Origin: Bacteroidota bacterium
GTDB taxonomy: Bacteria; Bacteroidota; Bacteroidia; Bacteroidales; GCA-2711565
Length of the DNA: 46,693 bases
Reading direction: 5' to 3'
Assembly (NCBI GenBank): GCA_018816945.1
Contig: JAHIVC010000096.1
Location: forward strand, 1 to 46,693
A program made the position numbers and the translations under genes. Positions 16,099-24,630 of this stretch are shown piece after piece. The notes under the pieces are model-generated. The model worked only from the letters and a program-made list of their open reading frames with translations, had not been told where the DNA came from and made no database searches. How positions within the stretch are numbered: the stretch's first letter is position 1; each line of letters opens with the position of its first letter.

Positions 16099-18981
16099 TT
16101 ACGAATATAAAGTTACGGGGCCGATCAATCCCATTGGGTTGAGTGGCTGATTTTTTCGGGCAAGGTTGGTCCAATACTGTGCAATCGGATTATCGGTCAA
16201 AGATTTCATATAATTACCCATCTCTATAATTACTTTAATTTCAAAGTCGTTTATTCCCGTTTTTAAAAAACTTTTAATCGGATAAATACGGTTTCCATAC
16301 CATCGTATACCGCAACTTTGTCCATTCACCTTTAATTCTGTAACTCCATAAGCTACTCCAATATTTATATAGTCAGGAATGGTCTGATCAATCTCAATCT
16401 GTTTCCTGTACACTACAGTTCCTGAAAAATGGGCGTATTCCGGTATTTCCTTCAGATCTTTGAGTAATTCCAGTCTGGTAGGGTCAACGAATTCTCCACG
16501 ACAATGAATAAATTCAAGCTCCCAGGCACCTGTAACCTCTTTCTGGGTTTTGCCAGATACTGGCTTCTGACACCAATCATCTCCCCTGTTTTCCTTGTCA
16601 AATACGATGATGATCGATTCAGCAGGCCCAAGATTTAGTTCAAATTTTCCATCCTTACCGATTTTTATGCGATAACGCTCGCCACTTTCAGGGTCCCACA
16701 CCCATCCGTGCCGATGACCGGTAATTTCTTTTGAAAATATAATACTTGTATGCTGCGCATTTTGCACATGACTGTTTGCAAAGAAGAAGATTTCCTTGCC
16801 ATCATCACTCCGGTAACGATTCTGCATTAAAAACCGATCCGGTTTTTCAATTTTCAGATAATGCGGAATGGTATATTTGATCATTGCTTCACGATACCAT
16901 TCCAGGAACCTATTATCTTCAGGCTTCTTCAGCAGAATAAACCTGTCGGAGAAAGCTTTTAACTTTTCAACCCAATCCAAAACTTCCCTGTCACGTTTTC
17001 TATAATTGCTTAATCCCAGTGATTTTTCAGGAAATTTTCCGATACAAAAAATCCTGCCACCCTCTGCGACAAAGTCGTACAACTTAGCAAGCGTTTCGGG
17101 ATTCATACCTGAAATTTCTGCAAGAATAAGGGTTCCGAATTTTTTAGGGCCAAAGCAGAGCTTCCCATCTTCTAAAGTTGATTTATTAATGATGATCTCC
17201 GAGGTATAATCCGCAGCCCCACCGTTTTTATTTATAGATTCCCAAAGCAGCGAGGTATAAGGGATGTTGAGTCTTTCAGGAAATGGATCGGTTTGCACAC
17301 CTTTTTCACCCCATAAATCATAATTGGCAGGAAGAATGGCGATATCGGTGTACATATCCGTATTTTGCAAAAGTGCAGATATCCTTGCTTTATAACTGTT
17401 CAGATACTTAAAGTAAGGCCACCAGTTATTTTTTTCATTATAATAGGAACCGTATTGAATCCATCCGGGGTAAGGTGCTTCCGGTGGCGAATAGTTAAAT
17501 CCGTGCCAAAGGGAGTGGGTAATACCTGACATTATACTTTGATCGGAACCCGTTTTTAATCGCTCCAGTGAGGTATTGAACACCAGATATGTATTCGTCA
17601 TCTCTTCGCAGCTAACCACTCTGGTTCCTTTCAGGTGAGCGGCTGATGAAATATATTTATTAATCATCGTATAGGCCCTTCCCCGACGGTAATCATCGTC
17701 GGGCATTTCTTCGCCCACACGGTGCTTAAGCCAGTTTGTGGTCCAGGACTCCCCTTCGGGAATATCGTAATCAATGCTGGTTTCGAGAGGAAAAAAGCCC
17801 CGGCCATAAGCCTGAGCCCTTGATTTAACATTTTGTTCCCTGCACCATTCGAGGTAGGTTTGTGTAAATCGTTCATCAAGCAGTTCTGCTTTTGTCAGTT
17901 CAAAGTCAAAACGGACACGGTAAATTTTCCCGGTAAAATCTGATGTTTTAGCCGCACCATATTTCTCATCAATCACTGCGCCCAACCTGCCAACTTTAAA
18001 CATGATAAAAGGAAGCCAGTCCATAATATCATACCCACGGCGTTTTGCAAATTCAGCTGCGAAGTCGGAAGTCCAGTTGCACCCTTCCAGTTCCATTGAA
18101 TCGGTAAAAAATGCACGGAGGTGATTTGAAAGCGGACCTGTTTTTTCCTGAATGGTATCCGACATGTGGTCGAGGTACTTTCTCACTGCCGTCTTATCCA
18201 TGTGATTAAGTATCGGACCCGCAGCACCCGGCGCTCCATTGATGACACTTGCGAAGGAGCTGACTTTTACAAGCGCATAAAATACATGTTTGCCTGCCGG
18301 TACCTCAACACGGATGTGTTCATCATTTCGCTTGTGCGAAAGTTCAATTATCTGATCCAGAGCACTCATAGGATCAGGAACCATCTTGAGCGAAAGAATT
18401 TCAAAAGTACGCTCATGACAGGGCACGGTTACACCGGGATCAACCTTTTTGAAAATATCGGATCGTAAAATTTCGTAATGAGCAGGACCTTCAATATTTT
18501 CAGCATGAATGATCACAACTTCTGCACGCTCATCCAGACTGAGTGTTTCAGCTCCGAAAGGCCAGCCTGATCCAACAATCAGATCGCAGGTCATTCCCAA
18601 ATGTTTGGCCTCGTCAAAAGTTACCTGTAACATTTCAATCCATTCGTCGCTTAACCAGGTAAGGGAGGGAATCCCCAGATCGTCACCTTCTATGCGCGAT
18701 TGAAACGCTATCGGATTTATCTCAACACCGCCAATTCCGGCTTCTTTTAACAGGTGTAATTCCCTGATCAGCTCATTTTTTTCTATTTTATTTCCATTCC
18801 ACCACCATCGTACGAAAGGCTGGTATTGTGAACCCGGATTTTTGAAGAGTTCGTACAAATCAACCTGATCATCCTGGCTTTTTTCAATAAATGGTGTACT
18901 TGCAAAAACAGGCAATCTGTTAGCAACCAATGCTCCACCTATATATAAAGCACTCTGAACGATAAATTTTCTCCGCTTCAT
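16099..18981 (-). CDS. GH106-like glycoside hydrolase (alpha-L-rhamnosidase family), exported
   Basis: 960 aa. The N-terminus is a Tat-like or Sec signal (KRRKFIVQSALYIGGALVA). Next comes the GH106-type opening, with FVRWWWNGNKIEKNELIRELHLLKEAGIG split around the WWW-N-G motif, then GGVEINPI. Further TIM-barrel segments (SDEWIEMLQVTFDEAKHLG, FTDSMELEG, HGFNYSPPEAPYPGW) and a C-terminal beta-sandwich (FSGTVVYRKQIEID ... GVTELKVNGQ) follow. GH106 enzymes release alpha-L-rhamnose from pectic rhamnogalacturonan or other rhamnosides. It is encoded 26 bases after the GH28-like gene on the same strand, which supports a joint role on a pectin-like glycan. Confidence 0.85.
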   Translation of the reverse strand: MKRRKFIVQSALYIGGALVANRLPVFASTPFIEKSQDDQVDLYELFKNPGSQYQPFVRWWWNGNKIEKNELIRELHLLKEAGIGGVEINPIAFQSRIEGDDLGIPSLTWLSDEWIEMLQVTFDEAKHLGMTCDLIVGSGWPFGAETLSLDERAEVVIIHAENIEGPAHYEILRSDIFKKVDPGVTVPCHERTFEILSLKMVPDPMSALDQIIELSHKRNDEHIRVEVPAGKHVFYALVKVSSFASVINGAPGAAGPILNHMDKTAVRKYLDHMSDTIQEKTGPLSNHLRAFFTDSMELEGCNWTSDFAAEFAKRRGYDIMDWLPFIMFKVGRLGAVIDEKYGAAKTSDFTGKIYRVRFDFELTKAELLDERFTQTYLEWCREQNVKSRAQAYGRGFFPLETSIDYDIPEGESWTTNWLKHRVGEEMPDDDYRRGRAYTMINKYISSAAHLKGTRVVSCEEMTNTYLVFNTSLERLKTGSDQSIMSGITHSLWHGFNYSPPEAPYPGWIQYGSYYNEKNNWWPYFKYLNSYKARISALLQNTDMYTDIAILPANYDLWGEKGVQTDPFPERLNIPYTSLLWESINKNGGAADYTSEIIINKSTLEDGKLCFGPKKFGTLILAEISGMNPETLAKLYDFVAEGGRIFCIGKFPEKSLGLSNYRKRDREVLDWVEKLKAFSDRFILLKKPEDNRFLEWYREAMIKYTIPHYLKIEKPDRFLMQNRYRSDDGKEIFFFANSHVQNAQHTSIIFSKEITGHRHGWVWDPESGERYRIKIGKDGKFELNLGPAESIIIVFDKENRGDDWCQKPVSGKTQKEVTGAWELEFIHCRGEFVDPTRLELLKDLKEIPEYAHFSGTVVYRKQIEIDQTIPDYINIGVAYGVTELKVNGQSCGIRWYGNRIYPIKSFLKTGINDFEIKVIIEMGNYMKSLTDNPIAQYWTNLARKNQPLNPMGLIGPVTLYS

Positions 18982-19007
18982 GAATGGGAAGTTTAAGCCC
19001 GTTTTGA

Positions 19008-20495
19008 CTACTTGCTAATATTCACTTTTGTTGAATTATAGGAATAAACCGGATCTTTTTTCTTTCCGGGTTCCGTAACTTTAAGTGAGGTAAATGTAGC
19101 ATCCTGTACATCATCGAGTACAATGGCTGTTCTGTATTCAGCTTTATCCGCAACGAGCGTAACATGATCGAATATGATATGATCGGCATGCCTGATGTAG
19201 AATCCCCATGCAGGAAGCTCTTTAAACATCGAAAATTCAGGATAACTTGCAGCCATCTCGGGTACTTTATCCAATTCGTCCAGACCCAGTTTTGCATAAT
19301 TAGGATCACTTCCGCCAGGATAATGAATCTCAATGTTCCGTAAAGTGACATTTGTAATATTCACATCCTCAGCCCCTACGATGGAGGCAGGTGAAATATT
19401 TCTGGGAAGATCTTCAACCGGGCCTTCATAACTGTATCCTGCATCGGCTTTGGTTGCGGGAACAGTTGCATATACATTTGAGATGCTGATATTGTTCATT
19501 CTCCCTTTCTTTCCGGCAACCCGCTCCCCTATGCGAAGAAAAATGACATTACCGGTATTGATCGATCTTAAGCTGTCGACTACAATATCTTCAACAAAAC
19601 CCCCATCTACCGCCGCAAATGTAATCGCTGACCTATAAGTGTCATAAACTAAATTATTGATGATTTTAATATTTTTAAAACCACCTCTTGAGGCGGTGCC
19701 AAATTTGATCCCATTGGCACTGGTACGCACTACATTATTGTAGATATATACATTTTGACACACAAAATCGGCACTGTGCGATTTAAGGCAAATGCCGTCG
19801 TCGGCAGCATCAAAGTAACTGTTTCTGACGATGACACTATCGCAATCGACGATATCCACCCCATCATTGTTCCAGTATGATTTACTATCGACTGTAATTC
19901 CATCGATGAGCAGATTTTTACATTGGTCGTATTGTTGATTCCAGCAACCCGGATCTTTGAGAATGATTCCCTGAATCGTCACGTTTTTGCATCCTTTGAA
20001 GTAAATATTTTGTGGACGGATGCTTTCTCTGGGCCGATCGTAAATCAAATTCTGAGGATCTTTAATAATTCCTTTATGCACCATCGCAAGGATATTGTTT
20101 GCCACCTTGTATCCCTGTCCATCGATCACCCCTTTTCCTGTAATCGCAATATTTTCCTGATCATGAGCAAAGATAAGTGCCTGCCACGATCCTATTTTTT
20201 CATAATCGAACGGATTAGTCGAACCTACAAGGATTGCACCCTCTTCAAGATGAAGGGTTACATTCGATTTTAGATGAATGGTACCGGTAAGATATCTGCC
20301 GACATACAACATTAATCGCCCCCCTCCTTTATGATGGATATAGTCAATTGCGGCCTGAATTGAGTTTGTGTTCAGGGTGGTTCCGTTCGACTCGATCCCA
20401 AAAAGTGAAGCTTTATAGTCCTGTGCCTGCAGAAACACAGAAATGGATAGCAGCATCGCTATCAGGACGAATTTTGATGTTTTAAATTTTTCCAT
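19008..20495 (-). CDS. GH28-like polygalacturonase-fold protein with altered active-site motifs, exported
   Basis: 495 aa with a signal peptide (LLSISVFLQAQ). A right-handed beta-helix is clear from GNGVIDGQ-like ITGKGVIDGQGY, NIYFKGCKNVTIQGI, CWNQQYDQCKNLLIDGI and regular repeats. GH28 motifs I and II are partly kept (NNDGVDIVDC, AADDGICLKS, supplying the Asp residues). The GHG motif is replaced (SANGIKFG) and the RIK motif position reads SAITF. It may therefore cut a different uronic or rhamnose linkage, or bind rather than cleave. First gene of a two-gene unit with the GH106-like enzyme. Confidence 0.8.
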   Translation of the reverse strand: MEKFKTSKFVLIAMLLSISVFLQAQDYKASLFGIESNGTTLNTNSIQAAIDYIHHKGGGRLMLYVGRYLTGTIHLKSNVTLHLEEGAILVGSTNPFDYEKIGSWQALIFAHDQENIAITGKGVIDGQGYKVANNILAMVHKGIIKDPQNLIYDRPRESIRPQNIYFKGCKNVTIQGIILKDPGCWNQQYDQCKNLLIDGITVDSKSYWNNDGVDIVDCDSVIVRNSYFDAADDGICLKSHSADFVCQNVYIYNNVVRTSANGIKFGTASRGGFKNIKIINNLVYDTYRSAITFAAVDGGFVEDIVVDSLRSINTGNVIFLRIGERVAGKKGRMNNISISNVYATVPATKADAGYSYEGPVEDLPRNISPASIVGAEDVNITNVTLRNIEIHYPGGSDPNYAKLGLDELDKVPEMAASYPEFSMFKELPAWGFYIRHADHIIFDHVTLVADKAEYRTAIVLDDVQDATFTSLKVTEPGKKKDPVYSYNSTKVNISK

Positions 20496-20552
20496 AATTT
20501 TCGCTTGATTAAAAATTCAATAAGTTGGATGAAACGCCTTGTTTGGGGCAAC

Positions 20553-20583
20553 TAAATTTAGAAAATATTAATGGGTTTTCAAA
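20553..20583 (-). promoter_or_regulatory. Probable promoter of the GH28/GH106 unit
   Basis: On the - strand, TTTG (complement of 20580-20583) is followed after 19 bases by TAAATTTA (20553-20560), a 7-of-8 match to the Bacteroidota -7 box TAnnTTTG at acceptable spacing. It lies about 58 bases before the GH28-like start codon. Confidence 0.4.
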
Positions 20584-20589
20584 ACAAAC

Positions 20590-21068
20590 TTTTGTGGGTC
20601 GATGGTCCCGAATTTTCGTGGCCACCGAGTGGGGGAATAAGACTTCTCTATAGTGCTAAAAGGATTTCCCTGCAGGGGCTGGATTATTTTTTTTACTGTT
20701 CTTTTTCAATACTTCGACTAAATGCTCAGTATCAAAGCCAAACCAAAAACATGAAAAAACGATGCTCCCTACACACATACCCAACACTCGCCCGCCGTTT
20801 TTTCTGGCCTACGCTTTTTTTCTTTATATTTAAAACACGTGAAGCGGAATTTGTAATTCCGCTTCAACCATTTAAAATATCCACTCCTACCTATTACAAT
20901 ATTGAATTAAAAACTTGCCTGCTGCAGGCAGGTTCAATAATTAAGAAAGCGCCATTACAAATGACGCTTAGCTTACTCTTTTATATTCCGCCTAACTGGG
21001 CTGCGCCAATGAATAACCTGCTCGTCCCGCCATTTGCCAGATTGCGTATAATTGGTAACAGTATTTAT
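20590..21068. repeat. Non-coding region rich in palindromes (MITE-like remnants)
   Basis: No convincing gene lies here. Three hairpins can be read: 20841-20865 (10-bp arms GAAGCGGAAT/ATTCCGCTTC), 20918-20928 (CCTGC/GCAGG) and 20947-20969 (AAGCGCCATT/AATGACGCTT, imperfect). The first and third share the layout GCG-N-ATT-acaa-AAT-N-CGC, as if from one repeat family. A copy of a 26-base motif (CCGAGTGGGGGAATAAGACT and its continuation) lies at 20625-20650 and recurs at 21760. Confidence 0.5.
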
Positions 21069-21620
21069 TTAATAATCCATTTCCTGACCATTAATTTTCG
21101 CTTTATCAAGCTTCTTTATCTGATGCAAACATTCCCCACATTGTTCCTGAACAAATCCAACATTCGGCGCCAACCAAATACTATGTTCTTCATCAACCAA
21201 TCCCGGAACATCATAAAAAAATTGAAAACAGTTAATGAACTTTGTATCATTAACAATAATGGTATCAGTTTTACTAACTAATTTAACCTTATAGGAATTA
21301 TAATTCCAGGTATCGTTAATATTTGCAGATAAGTTAAATTTTACCGATTCATTATCTTCATATTCAATCACATAAACTTTATCATTCTCAATCCGATAAT
21401 AGGATGTGTCATCCTGGTATTGAATCGAATAATAAATTTTGTCCCCAATATTTTTTGTCCCAACGACTTCCTTTTTTGTTAAATAATCGAGTTGCCAGTA
21501 ATTACCAATCTCAAGAGGTAAATAAATATTTGTCAATGAAATAGCATCCTTATTTTTCTCACAGGATACTATAAAAATCAATGCAATTGCAAATAGCAAT
21601 ATCGTTTTTACTAATCTCAT
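21069..21620 (-). CDS. Lipoprotein of unknown function
   Basis: 183 aa. A lipoprotein signal ends at IVSCEKNKD (Cys about 20). The mature part starts NIYLPLEIGNYWQLDY and is a beta-rich region with many Y/D/N residues, like small Bacteroidota outer-membrane-anchored lipoproteins of the 'PLxxGNYWxY' kind. A Cys pair sits near the end (EQCGECLHQ). It is isolated between two repeat-rich regions, so horizontal acquisition is possible. No function is assigned. Confidence 0.75.
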   Translation of the reverse strand: MRLVKTILLFAIALIFIVSCEKNKDAISLTNIYLPLEIGNYWQLDYLTKKEVVGTKNIGDKIYYSIQYQDDTSYYRIENDKVYVIEYEDNESVKFNLSANINDTWNYNSYKVKLVSKTDTIIVNDTKFINCFQFFYDVPGLVDEEHSIWLAPNVGFVQEQCGECLHQIKKLDKAKINGQEMDY

Positions 21621-21759
21621 AATTTTAAGTGTTTATACATATCACTAATAGATGCTAAACCCTCATCATTGGTTGCTTGCAGGATTCATAATTTATCAAC
21701 TTTTAAACTATTAGGGTCTCTTGGGAATGCTAACACGACGGTTCTGAAGTTTAAATGCT

Positions 21760-21822
21760 GCCGAGCGGGGGAATGAGACTTCTCTAAATTATAAATGAGA
21801 GAAGTCAAAATCAGAAACGAGA
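21760..21822. repeat. Second copy of the 26-base CCGAGYGGGGG motif, plus GAGAGAAGT repeats
   Basis: CCGAGCGGGGGAATGAGACT and the next six bases match the copy near 20625 at 24 of 26 positions. Directly after it, GAGAGAAGT occurs twice (near 21798 and 21819). The two 26-base copies bracket the lipoprotein gene at 21069-21620 in direct orientation. Confidence 0.55.
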
Positions 21823-21951
21823 GAAGTGTAAAATAAATTAAGACTTGTGTTATTTTTATCTGGCGTGCATTTGCCTTTCTGCCCAAGCGACAGTGCGGCT
21901 CACCCATGCTGCAATTTGTTTCTGCACCAAGACTTATGTTTGGTGGACATA

Positions 21952-22086
21952 CGATGCCGGTTTGGCTATGAAACGTGGCGGATTTTCCGCGAGCTTCGCA
22001 GTCCGGCAGGACGAGAAGCTAGAAGGAAGATCCCACGTTTCAGCCGAGTAAAAACCCGCCATGTTTTATGAGCCGTTGTTATGGGC
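21952..22086 (-). repeat. attC-like inverted-repeat element 1, closes cassette 3
   Basis: Arms 21964-21979 (GGCTATGAAACGTGGC) and 22058-22074 pair with one extra base. The outer end on the gene side reads GCCCATAAC on the - strand (complement of 22078-22086). That is the exact reverse complement of the first nine bases of the same cassette, GTTATGGGC (complement of 23327-23335). The far end has lost the GTT core (it reads CCGGCATCG). The element shares the internal TACTCGGC and GAAACGTGGG segment with element 2. Confidence 0.7.
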
Positions 22087-22132
22087 TGGTTTTTAATATT
22101 TCAAGGATATTTTAATAAAATAAAGCATTTGA

Positions 22133-23179
22133 TTATTTTATGCGTTTAAATTCCTTCCCATAAATTCCTGCGGTTGATATGGTACTACCTTCAGTCCAAA
22201 TTTTTCCATTTTTATCAATTAATTTGTTGGGAGGTGTTCCAATAACTAAATGGTCATCTTCTTGGTAATAATTAATAGCAATACCCGAACCTCCACCTCC
22301 CAATTTAGAGGAAAATATATACATAAGGCTGAGAGATAAACCGTCACTTGAATTATTTAAACTTAAAGTTGCTTTATCTCCATCTCTTAATACACCAGGG
22401 AAGTAATCACCTTCAATTGTATATTCGCCATTATTTTGAGAAATTTTTAACGTTGAATTATCTGTGATTGATATCCAAGAACCAACTAATTTATTTAAAT
22501 CGAATGATTCAAAATTTTTAATTCTATTAGGTCTGAAAGGGATTAAATTTGTTTCAGTTAAACCTTTTGAGTCGGTTAATGATTGACCTTTTTTTTGATT
22601 AGATTGTTGTATATTCTCTGATATTGCTGCTTTCTTTGCATTAGTTGACATTTGTTCTAATCGCCAGCCATCGTTGTATTTGACAAATGTTGCTGTTACA
22701 TTATTGGTTTTTCCAATGCTTATATCATAATAAATTTCACCTGCGGGAGTTATTTCAATAATTTTTTCAGAATATTCAACTTCAGCAGTATTTAGCATGG
22801 GAATTTCTTTTATTCCTAATATTTTGTCAAAATCTACTTTTGCAATTGCCATTATGATAAATTGATTATTTATTTTTCCTATTTGGTATTGACTTCCAAA
22901 TTCGGTTAATTGTCCGTAGCACCCGTAACCTCTTGTTCCCGGAGGTATATAATTATATGTTGCTAATCCTCTTGCAGAAAGAAGTTTCAACTCATTTGGA
23001 ACAGACGGGCTTAGACTAAAATCATTTAGCTGGATAGTTGAAGTAGCATATCTTGTATATTCATTCTTAAGTAATTTTTTTGCCTTAGAATTTGAAAGCT
23101 TATCATTATTGCAACTACCCAAGAATAAAAATATTATAAGAGTAACCAATTGAATCAGATACATTTTTTGATTTTTCAT
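22133..23179 (-). CDS. Cassette 3: lipoprotein of unknown function
   Basis: 348 aa. A lipoprotein signal ends at LFLGSCNNDK (Cys about 23). The N-terminal half (to about 185) ends NDGWRLEQM, a pattern seen in small NTF2-like or cystatin-like folds. A Gln/Lys/Ser-rich linker follows (about 190-215), then a beta-rich C-terminal domain (LVGSWISITDNSTLKISQ and so on). It is the only gene between inverted-repeat elements 2 and 1, in the same orientation as the other cassette genes. No function is recognised. Confidence 0.75.
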   Translation of the reverse strand: MKNQKMYLIQLVTLIIFLFLGSCNNDKLSNSKAKKLLKNEYTRYATSTIQLNDFSLSPSVPNELKLLSARGLATYNYIPPGTRGYGCYGQLTEFGSQYQIGKINNQFIIMAIAKVDFDKILGIKEIPMLNTAEVEYSEKIIEITPAGEIYYDISIGKTNNVTATFVKYNDGWRLEQMSTNAKKAAISENIQQSNQKKGQSLTDSKGLTETNLIPFRPNRIKNFESFDLNKLVGSWISITDNSTLKISQNNGEYTIEGDYFPGVLRDGDKATLSLNNSSDGLSLSLMYIFSSKLGGGGSGIAINYYQEDDHLVIGTPPNKLIDKNGKIWTEGSTISTAGIYGKEFKRIK

Positions 23180-23326
23180 ATGATTTAAGTATTAATTCTT
23201 CCTACTCTTATGGCTTTTCGGTTTCGCCCCGTTTTGTAATTGGTCTCTGGACTCCAAATCATTAAAGAAATGTTTCTCATATTTTAGTGTGTCAACCTTT
23301 CTTAAAGGTTGAATTTTTTAAAACTT

Positions 23327-23463
23327 GCCCATAACGGTTTAGGCTATGAAACGTGGCAAAATTTCGGAGCGCTTTACTTTCCGCCGGAAAGTGAAGTGTG
23401 AACGAATTGCCCACGTTTCTGCCGAGTAAGAATTTGCCATGTTTTATAGCCGTTGTTAGGCAC
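23327..23463 (-). repeat. attC-like inverted-repeat element 2, closes cassette 2 and opens cassette 3
   Basis: 137 bp. Arms 23342-23357 (GGCTATGAAACGTGGC) and 23436-23451 (GCCATGTTTTATAGCC) pair at 14 of 16 positions. On the - strand it begins GTGCCTAAC, which contains RYYYAAC, and ends GTTATGGGC. GTGCCTAAC is the exact reverse complement of the start of cassette 2 (GTTAGGCAC at element 3), and 13 of 14 bases match when the flanks are included. Size fits the range of integron attC sites. Confidence 0.75.
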
Positions 23464-23468
23464 AGTTT

Positions 23469-23888
23469 TTATATTAATTCTGCAATCAATTTTTCACAAC
23501 CTCTAATTAAATCTTCAACTTCATCTTTAGTAGGTTCTCTTTCTTTAGCATGAACGCAAAGATTTCTGATATCTCCTAATCGCTGAATCAATCTCCAAGT
23601 TGTTAAGTCAATCGATTCTTGTTTCTTTAATTCTTCATTGAAATCAACAATTGTTGGGTTTGGTTTTCTGAATTTTAGATTGTGATTTTTGCAAACTTTT
23701 TTCAAATGACTTTCTAGAGTTACACCAGCAAGTGCACCTGCGACCCTAATATGTTTCTTTTTTAGTATATCTTTTGCTGTTTCCAATTCATTTTCGAATA
23801 GTTCAGATTGTAATATTCCTTCGATGTCTGCAAGTTTTGAGTCAATAATGTCCAAACATGAATTAAGTATTTCAATTTGCTGTTCCAT
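23469..23888 (-). CDS. Cassette 2, C-terminal half of a frame-broken HEPN-like protein
   Basis: 139 aa. The helical pattern and the motif R108-N-L-C-V-H113 in GDIRNLCVHAKEREPT match the R-x4-6-H motif of HEPN RNase-fold domains. LETAKDILKKKHIRVAGALAGVTLE and NPTIVDFNEEL agree with a family I know as one continuous protein of about 270-300 aa. The preceding half is encoded at 23923-24285. Losing one A from the seven-base A run (complement of 23927-23933) joins them as ...GWEKTEVVNPFNAFSSKMEQQ. Either this is a frameshifted gene, a sequencing error, or slippage makes the full product. HEPN proteins often act in toxin-antitoxin and phage defence. Confidence 0.7.
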   Translation of the reverse strand: MEQQIEILNSCLDIIDSKLADIEGILQSELFENELETAKDILKKKHIRVAGALAGVTLESHLKKVCKNHNLKFRKPNPTIVDFNEELKKQESIDLTTWRLIQRLGDIRNLCVHAKEREPTKDEVEDLIRGCEKLIAELI

Positions 23889-23922
23889 TTTTGAAGAGAA
23901 AGCATTAAATGGATTTACAACT

Positions 23923-24285
23923 TCAGTTTTTTTCCCAACCTTTCGTAATATTTAATCCTAAAAAATAATCAGATATTGTATAAGTCAAATATGAAATCTC
24001 TTTAATATTTCTCTTTTCAATGATATATAGTTTTTGAAATTCATCAACTCTATCTGGCAACAATTGTCTAAGTGTGGGTAATGATTTTGAATACCATTTA
24101 TGATAGGCTGTCTTTGTTGTTATAAGTTTTTTCTTAAATAAGATAAAATCTTCCAACTTTTTTAAATGTTCAACATCCTTACTTGATAGTTTTTTTTCTA
24201 TCAGTGCTTCATTGTAATACAAATATCTTCCAAATTGAATCAATTCAATTAGTTCATTTTTTATTGAGCTTTTTTTGTCATTCAT
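23923..24285 (-). CDS. Cassette 2, N-terminal half of a frame-broken HEPN-like protein
   Basis: 120 aa, starting MNDKKSSIKNELIELIQFG and ending ISDYFLGLNITKGWEKN. The segment LPTLRQLLPDRVDEFQKLY, then KRNIKEISYLTYTISDYFLGL, is the usual N-terminal region of the same HEPN-like family whose C-terminal half is encoded next (23469-23888). The stop TGA (complement of 23923-23925) follows a run of seven A; a one-base change there restores one frame of about 271 codons. It is the first gene of cassette 2, starting just after element 3. Confidence 0.65.
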   Translation of the reverse strand: MNDKKSSIKNELIELIQFGRYLYYNEALIEKKLSSKDVEHLKKLEDFILFKKKLITTKTAYHKWYSKSLPTLRQLLPDRVDEFQKLYIIEKRNIKEISYLTYTISDYFLGLNITKGWEKN

Positions 24286-24304
24286 TGGAACGTTTTTTTA
24301 AATT

Positions 24305-24439
24305 GTGCCTAACGGTTGACAATATGAAATGGTTGGGTTTTCGGAGCGCGTTCGTATCCACCGTTGGAAAAAGTTGATGCGAGAACCAAACGCTCGTAAA
24401 CCACTGAACTCCAACTGTTTTATATTGTGTGTTGTACGC
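24305..24439 (-). repeat. attC-like inverted-repeat element 3, closes the helicase cassette and opens cassette 2
   Basis: 135 bp. Arms 24319-24336 (ACAATATGAAATGGTTGG) and 24411-24428 pair at 14 of 18 positions. On the - strand it begins GCGTACAAC, the exact complement of the helicase cassette start GTTGTACGC (complement of 27998-28006). It ends GTTAGGCAC, which fits GTTRRRY. The arm pattern TATAAAAC-A / TATGAAA-Y is shared with elements 1 and 2, although the flanking stem bases differ. Confidence 0.72.
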
Positions 24440-24484
24440 TGGCCGTTATTGTTTTCTAATCTATTTGTCTCATTTTTAACGCAC

Positions 24485-24580
24485 TGTCTCTCAGTCTGTG
24501 CGCTGGAGAGGGACGGGCTTGAAGGCTCTTTTGGCATTTTTGGATTGAGGGCAAGCCTTGCGGGAATGCCAAATGTGCCT
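24485..24580. repeat. Hairpin with TGCCAAA arms, downstream of the helicase gene
   Basis: Arms 24523-24538 (AGGCTCTTTTGGCATT) and 24565-24580 pair at 13 of 16 positions. The adjoining GGGACGGGCTTGAAG resembles bases near 27889-27920 (GGGACGG...GGGCTGGAACACTCTT) upstream of the helicase gene. Both may be members of a second repeat family inside the helicase cassette. On the helicase side the hairpin may also end transcription. Confidence 0.45.
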
Positions 24581-24630
24581 GAAAGCGCAGGGAAGGTGCG
24601 GGCTGATATGTATAAATATCTATTTGTCAT

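Noticed and set aside
20571-21281. A 236-codon + strand open frame between the GH28-like and lipoprotein genes
   Set aside because: It runs through several palindromes and on top of the lipoprotein gene on the other strand. The composition is unlike a protein (F/L/I-rich with no domain pattern), so it is treated as chance.
21845-22071. Two overlapping 70-codon + strand frames
   Set aside because: They lie inside inverted-repeat element 1 and its flank. Cys/Arg-rich translations of this kind recur as false small genes over such repeats.
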